A stretch of DNA of 10,479 bases from a bacterium (GTDB lineage: Bacteria; Patescibacteria; Microgenomatia; Levybacterales; UBA12049): NCBI GenBank assembly GCA_021825955.1, contig JAKAEH010000007.1, positions 1 through 10,479 on the forward strand, in the 5' to 3' direction. Shown here piece by piece: positions 6,619-10,479 of the stretch. Under the pieces are notes generated by a model. The model saw nothing but the letters and a program-made list of their open reading frames with translations, was not told where the DNA came from and did not search any database. How positions within the stretch are numbered: position 1 is the first letter of the stretch; the number at the start of each line of letters is the position of its first letter. Both the position numbers and the translations under genes were made by a program.

Positions 6619-7818
6619 ATGCCGGCCATACAAAGAAGTGAATTCGCTCTAGCACTAAATCAGGTCTCAAACGAACGAGGTCTTGATCCTGATATTGTTT
6701 TGGAAACTGTTAAAAATGCAATTTTGGCAGCTTATCGAAAAGATCACCCCGAAAGTATCATTGAAGAATTTACCGCAGAGCTTGATTCAAACAGCGGAGA
6801 AGCAAAAATTTTTCATAACGGTAAGGATGTGACTCCTCCGGGATTCGGAAGAATAGCAGCACAAACCGCAAAGCAGGTAATTCTTCAGAAAATAAGAGAG
6901 AAAGAAAAAGAAGCAATAATTTCGGATTTCAAACTTAAAATTGGAACTATCGTAAACGGAATGGTTCTAAGATTTGCAGGCCCCAACGTTATTGTTGACA
7001 TCGGCAAGACCGAAGCAATAATGCCTTCCAATGAACAGATTCCTAACGAGAAATATCATCTTAACCAAAGACTCGTTGTTTACGTAGTTGAGATAAAAGA
7101 AGGAATTAAAGGAGAAGAGGTTGTTGTTTCCCGCGCTCATAACGGGCTCATAGAAGGACTTTTTAAACGGGAAGTTCCAGAAGTTGCTCAGGGAGCGGTT
7201 GAAATTAAGGCGATTGAAAGAGAACCGGGAAACAGAAGCAAAGTCGCGGTTTACTCAAATCAGTCGGGAATTGATCCGGTAGGAAGCTGTGTCGGACAAA
7301 AAGGCGTGAGAGTTCAGGCCATAATTCAGGAATTCGGAGGCATAGAAAAAATTGACATAATCCAGTGGCAGGAAAATATAAAAAGCTATATCGCTCAGGC
7401 TTTGTCTCCCGCAAAAGAGCTGACAGTTGAACTAGACGAGAAAGAAAAATTAGCAAAAGTAAAAGTTGCTCCCGAAGAGTTGTCACTTGCCATAGGAAAA
7501 GAAGGACAAAATGTAAGACTTGCCTCAAAACTTACTGGATACAGAATAGAAATTGAAGGCGACGAAAAACTTGCCAAGGTGCCGGCAGAGGAGCCCAAAA
7601 AACAGGAAGAAAAAGAAGAGAAAACAGCAGAGGTTGCTAAAGAAGTAGCAGAGGCAGCAGAAGACATAATAAATCAGGAGCCGGCAACAGAAATAGGCAA
7701 AGAAGAAGAGCAGGTTGTTGCGGCAGTGGAAGCGGAAAAGAAAGAAGTTCAGACTGAAGAGCCGGCTGGGGATGAAGAAAAAAAAGAAGAAGCAGATAAG
7801 ACAAGTAGCACTTCTTAA
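6619..7818 (+). CDS. nusA: Transcription elongation/termination factor NusA
   Basis: NusA binds RNA polymerase and nascent RNA, modulating pausing, termination and antitermination. The open frame extends back to 6439, but that part is antisense to the NUDIX gene and upstream of the promoter; ATG 6619 gives MPAIQRSEFALALNQVSNERGLD, a proper NusA N-terminus, in 399 residues. Domains are: RNAP-binding N-terminal domain (1 to about 105), S1 domain (from about 109, GTIVNGMVLRF through EVVVSRAH), KH1 with AIEREPGNRSKVAVYS and GQKG (226-229), and KH2 with LAIGKEGQNVRLA (GKEG 293-296). The acidic repeat domains of some proteobacterial NusAs are absent. Instead a Lys/Glu/Ala-rich low-complexity tail runs from about 315 to 399. 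The 55-bp gap to infB suggests one operon; rimP is not upstream, nor ylxR downstream. Confidence 0.95.
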   Translation: MPAIQRSEFALALNQVSNERGLDPDIVLETVKNAILAAYRKDHPESIIEEFTAELDSNSGEAKIFHNGKDVTPPGFGRIAAQTAKQVILQKIREKEKEAIISDFKLKIGTIVNGMVLRFAGPNVIVDIGKTEAIMPSNEQIPNEKYHLNQRLVVYVVEIKEGIKGEEVVVSRAHNGLIEGLFKREVPEVAQGAVEIKAIEREPGNRSKVAVYSNQSGIDPVGSCVGQKGVRVQAIIQEFGGIEKIDIIQWQENIKSYIAQALSPAKELTVELDEKEKLAKVKVAPEELSLAIGKEGQNVRLASKLTGYRIEIEGDEKLAKVPAEEPKKQEEKEEKTAEVAKEVAEAAEDIINQEPATEIGKEEEQVVAAVEAEKKEVQTEEPAGDEEKKEEADKTSSTS

Positions 7819-7827
7819 ATATGAGTA

Positions 7828-7846
7828 ATATTTTTTTAAAAAATAT
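7828..7846 (+). repeat. A/T palindrome in the nusA-infB gap
   Basis: ATATTTTTT (7828-7836), one T, then AAAAAATAT (7838-7846) form a perfect 9-bp inverted repeat made only of A and T. It is too weak for a normal terminator stem. It could be a poor terminator, an A-tract bend or an AT-rich translation-initiation region. Only the symmetry is certain. Confidence 0.4.
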
Positions 7847-7873
7847 AAACTTGTCTGAAAATAATTATAAATT

Positions 7874-9349
7874 ATGGTTAATAAATCAACAGAAAATGTT
7901 CAGCAGGAATTTTATCCGCCGGTAGTTGCGGTACTGGGCCATGTTGACCACGGAAAAACCTCTCTTTTGGATGCAGTAAGAAAAACAACAATCGCGCAAA
8001 GAGAACACGGTGGAATTACCCAGAAGATAGGCGCATCAGAAGTTGAAATAATGCATGACGGGACAAAACGCAGAATTACCTTCATAGATACTCCCGGACA
8101 TCAGGCATTTTTCCAGATGAGGGGAAGAGGGGTTGCGGCAGCAGACGTAGGACTGTTGGTTGTATCAAGCGTTGACGGAGTTATGCCTCAAACAGTCGAG
8201 TCTATAAATCTTCTCAAAGAGTCAAAAATTCCCTACATAGTAGTTTTGACAAAATCTGATGATCCTAAAAAACTTCCCGACAAGGCTATACAGCAACTTT
8301 TAAAAGAAGAAGTTCTTTTGGAAAATTATGGAGGAGACGTGCCCTTTATTGAAGTTTCGGCAAAAACCAACACTAATATAACAGAGCTTTTGGATTTAAT
8401 ACTTCTGGTATATGAGATAAAAAGGCATGCAAATTTTTATCCTTTTACAAAGGATGGGGCTTTTATGGGAATAGTAATTGAATCAAAAATGGACCAGAAG
8501 TCAGGTCCGCGCGCAACAGTTGTTGTAAAAAACGGCGTGCTAAAACTTCGTGATGAAGTCTATGCAGAAAATGAAAAAGGAAAAGTAAGAAGTATTATTT
8601 CCGCAGGAGGTAAGAATCTTCAGGAAGCAAGCGTTGGGGAGGCGGTTGAAGTTTTGGGTTTTGAGAAAGTCCCTTCGGTAGGAAGTGTTGTATCAACTAC
8701 GCCCAAAGAAACCGAAAAACTTGAATACAAAGAAGAATCCGAAAAGACAGAGCAATCGTTATCTCCGTTTGGAGAAGAAGATCAAAACATGCTTTCCGTT
8801 GTTCTTTGCGCGGACACTCAGGGATCTCTGCAGGCGATAACAAATTCACTTCCGGAGAAAGTAAAGTTTGTAGTACAGAAAACAGGAGATATAGAGGTTT
8901 CCGATATTTTGTTTGCTAAATCAACCGGATCAATCGTTTTGGGCTTTAACGTTAGACTCAAGCCGGAAGTAGCAAATTTGGCGAGAACGGAAAAGGTTAT
9001 TACCAAGACCTATACCATAATTTACGAAATGATAGACGAAATAAGTGATTTTATTCAGGGTAAAATTGAAGCGCTGCAGGAGGAAATTCTGGGAATTGCA
9101 AAAATTCTGGCAAGTTTTCCGTTTGAGAAAACAAAAGTCTGCGGAATAAAAGTACAGGAAGGAAGGATTGCAAAGGGAGATAAAGTAAGACTTTTAAGGC
9201 AGGACGAGGTAATAGGTGAATCTCATGCTTCATCCCTTAGGCAGGGCAAAGAACAGACATCAAAAATCGAAGTCGGACAGGAGGGAGGAGTAATTCTTTC
9301 TCCTTTCCTTGACTTTACTATAGGAGATATGCTAATATCCCATAGCTAA
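7874..9349 (+). CDS. infB: Translation initiation factor IF-2, minimal form
   Basis: IF-2 is the GTPase that brings initiator tRNA to the 30S subunit and promotes subunit joining. At 491 residues it begins almost directly with the G domain and lacks the N-terminal domains that make many bacterial IF-2s 700-900 residues. GTPase motifs are G1 GHVDHGKT (22-29), G2 HGGITQKIGAS (45-55), G3 DTPGH (72-76), G4 TKSD (126-129) and G5 SAK (162-164). G4 has Thr in place of the usual Asn of NKxD, a change seen in some other GTPase families but atypical for IF-2. Domain II, the C1 domain (LSVVLCADTQGSLQAI) and the C2 initiator-tRNA domain (PFEKTKVCGIKVQEGRIAKGDKVRLL) follow in normal order. The ATG has no Shine-Dalgarno sequence. 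The next gene starts 8 nt after the stop. Confidence 0.95.
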   Translation: MVNKSTENVQQEFYPPVVAVLGHVDHGKTSLLDAVRKTTIAQREHGGITQKIGASEVEIMHDGTKRRITFIDTPGHQAFFQMRGRGVAAADVGLLVVSSVDGVMPQTVESINLLKESKIPYIVVLTKSDDPKKLPDKAIQQLLKEEVLLENYGGDVPFIEVSAKTNTNITELLDLILLVYEIKRHANFYPFTKDGAFMGIVIESKMDQKSGPRATVVVKNGVLKLRDEVYAENEKGKVRSIISAGGKNLQEASVGEAVEVLGFEKVPSVGSVVSTTPKETEKLEYKEESEKTEQSLSPFGEEDQNMLSVVLCADTQGSLQAITNSLPEKVKFVVQKTGDIEVSDILFAKSTGSIVLGFNVRLKPEVANLARTEKVITKTYTIIYEMIDEISDFIQGKIEALQEEILGIAKILASFPFEKTKVCGIKVQEGRIAKGDKVRLLRQDEVIGESHASSLRQGKEQTSKIEVGQEGGVILSPFLDFTIGDMLISHS

Positions 9350-9357
9350 TTTAGCTT

Positions 9358-10284
9358 ATGGATAATTTAACTTTTAGTAAGATAAAAGAGGCTATAGATA
9401 AGTACAATAATATAGCCATCATTACTCCTGTTGACCCTACTGTTGATGAAATGGGAGCAGCTCTTTCTTTGTACCTTAGTCTTAAGGATTCGGGAAAAAG
9501 TTTGAGCATTGCAACTCCCAATACACCCCTTGTTGAAGTTTCCTCGCTCGTTGGAATAGACGATGTAAAAACAACACTGGGTTCCGCGACAGGAGATTTG
9601 GTAGTTTCTTTTCCCTATAAAGAAGGAGAAATAGATAAGGTTTCTTACACAAAAGACGATAACTTCCTTAATATTGTAGTAAAAGCAGGAGAATTAGGGC
9701 TTGGATTTACTGAAAAGGACGTAAGGTTTACAAGAGGAGCTAATGCGCCGGAACTCCTTTTCATTATCGGAGCAGCCAGGATTTCTGATCTAGGCGGCCT
9801 TTTTGATCCGGCAGCGTTAAAAGATACGGTTGTTATAAATATTGACAATAAAGCTGAAAATCAGGGATACGGAGACATAGTAATGGTCTCAAATAGATTT
9901 TCCTCAATCTCTGAAGCGGTTGCAAATTTAATTCTTTCGTTAAATCTAAGAATAGATCTGGATATCTCTCAGAATTTAATGCTTGGTATTGCTACCGCAA
10001 CCGACAATTTCGGCGACCCGACGACAAGTTCACTCGCTTTTGAAATGGCCGGAATCTTGATGAGAAATGGCGCACTAAGACCCGCTAACTCAACTCCGCG
10101 AAGAAAATTAAGTGTTGGTTTTGAAGAGCGAGAAGAAAAACCTCTTTCTCAGGATCCGATAGTTTCGCCCAAGCCGTTTTCGGAACCGGTTAAAGAAGAG
10201 CCAAGAGTTCAAGCTCCGGTTGCAACCAATCCTCCGGAAGATTGGCTTGAGCCAAAAATTTATAAGGGCTCAACAAATTTTTAA
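9358..10284 (+). CDS. DHH-phosphoesterase-like (NrnA-related) protein with degenerate active site
   Basis: The 308-residue product resembles the DHH domain of NrnA/RecJ-type phosphoesterases in layout. A first motif PVDPTVDEMGAALSL (24-38) aligns with the family's HxNPDGDAIGSALAL. The motif-III region INIDNKAEN (160-168) has DNK (163-165) where DHH is expected. ATATDNFGDPTTSSLAFEMA (212-231) matches the later TDTGxF...NTTxxTL motif and keeps Asp216. The motif-I histidine and first aspartate and both histidines of DHH are thus gone, and Asp30 and Asp216 remain. No DHHA1 domain (GGGH) follows. Instead a Pro/Glu/Arg-rich, probably disordered tail (about 240-308) ends in DWLEPKIYKGSTNF. Position between infB and rpsO matches nrnA in classical operons, supporting the homology. 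Classical nanoRNA hydrolysis is unlikely; actual function unknown. The start is 8 nt after infB. Confidence 0.7.
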   Translation: MDNLTFSKIKEAIDKYNNIAIITPVDPTVDEMGAALSLYLSLKDSGKSLSIATPNTPLVEVSSLVGIDDVKTTLGSATGDLVVSFPYKEGEIDKVSYTKDDNFLNIVVKAGELGLGFTEKDVRFTRGANAPELLFIIGAARISDLGGLFDPAALKDTVVINIDNKAENQGYGDIVMVSNRFSSISEAVANLILSLNLRIDLDISQNLMLGIATATDNFGDPTTSSLAFEMAGILMRNGALRPANSTPRRKLSVGFEEREEKPLSQDPIVSPKPFSEPVKEEPRVQAPVATNPPEDWLEPKIYKGSTNF

Positions 10285-10293
10285 TATAGACCA

Positions 10294-10322
10294 TTGATTA
10301 AGAAAGTAGAAACTGATATAAT
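10294..10322 (+). promoter_or_regulatory. rpsO promoter
   Basis: TTGATT (10294-10299, 4/6) and a perfect TATAAT (10317-10322) are separated by 17 bp, and TGA precedes the -10, giving the extended form. The start site is expected near 10329, leaving a leader of about 30 nt before rpsO. It gives S15 transcription independent of the nusA promoter. Confidence 0.7.
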
Positions 10323-10359
10323 ACACAAGTTAAGTAAATTAAGATAACAAGATTAAGAT

Positions 10360-10479
10360 ATGCCACTTAGCACTTCAGTAAAAAAAGACATTATAAAAGA
10401 ATTTCAAACTGTGCAAGGCGATACGGGTAGCCCCGAAGTTCAGGTTGCGCTTTTAACGCATCGAATTGAAAAACTCACA
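10360..10479 (+). CDS. rpsO: 30S ribosomal protein S15, 3'-partial
   Basis: S15 is a primary 16S rRNA-binding protein of the 30S platform. Forty codons are visible before the window ends, out of roughly 85-90 in the family. The N-terminal helix [16 protein letters not shown] is followed by the family hallmark [20 protein letters not shown]. The ATG at 10360 is the first methionine and matches the usual S15 N-terminus (MxLSxxxK). No Shine-Dalgarno sequence precedes it; the 30-nt leader is A-rich. Its place after infB and the NrnA-like gene follows the conserved bacterial order in which rpsO is often followed by pnp, here beyond the window. Whether S15 autoregulates through this short leader cannot be judged. 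Confidence 0.95.
   Translation, partial: MPLSTSVKKDIIKEFQTVQGDTGSPEVQVALLTHRIEKLT

Noticed and set aside
7821..7925. Small ORF (MSNIFLKN...) in the nusA-infB gap running into infB
   Set aside because: It depends on the A/T palindrome, has no initiation signal and overlaps infB out of frame.
10367..10375. CIRCE half-site TTAGCACTT
   Set aside because: It lies inside the rpsO coding sequence and has no inverted partner at 9-bp spacing.

Overview
This window is a compact, AT-rich bacterial segment. From gene content it most likely comes from a Candidate Phyla Radiation (Patescibacteria) genome of the Microgenomates/Parcubacteria kind. That placement is an inference. It rests on shortened versions of universal proteins (HrcA, GrpE, IF-2, a zinc-finger-less DnaJ), stripped-down operons, no Shine-Dalgarno sequence at any visible start, and conventional stop codons. 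UGA ends grpE, which argues against the UGA-recoding Gracilibacteria and Absconditabacteria.

Left half (1-6109), chaperone block: hrcA (5' end cut off by the window edge), grpE, dnaK, then glmS and dnaJ, all on the plus strand. glmS sits between dnaK and dnaJ, and dnaJ starts only 2 nt after it. A clear rho-independent hairpin (3343-3366) lies between dnaK and glmS. The hrcA-grpE and grpE-dnaK gaps are built almost entirely of degenerate 7-bp tandem repeats. In the second gap the repeats appear in both orientations and could fold into a large hairpin. In both gaps the repeats supply -35-like TTGAC boxes. Just upstream of glmS the first six codons of glmS occur twice, 81 nt apart.

Middle (6106-6546): a minus-strand NUDIX hydrolase converges on dnaJ with a 4-nt stop-codon overlap. 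It diverges from nusA through a 70-bp region with two back-to-back promoters, both of which appear to give leaderless or nearly leaderless mRNAs.

Right half (6619-10479), transcription/translation block: nusA, infB, a DHH/NrnA-like protein with degenerate catalytic motifs, and the start of rpsO, which has its own promoter. The order matches the classical nusA-infB-rbfA-nrnA-truB-ribF-rpsO cluster, but rimP, ylxR, rbfA, truB and ribF are absent from this stretch. The DHH-like gene occupies the nrnA position, yet it has lost the DHH signature and the DHHA1 domain and carries a disordered tail instead.

No tRNA, rRNA, CRISPR array, insertion sequence or recognisable defence system was seen. The items most worth following up are the degenerate DHH protein, the heptamer arrays with embedded promoters, and the duplicated glmS start.
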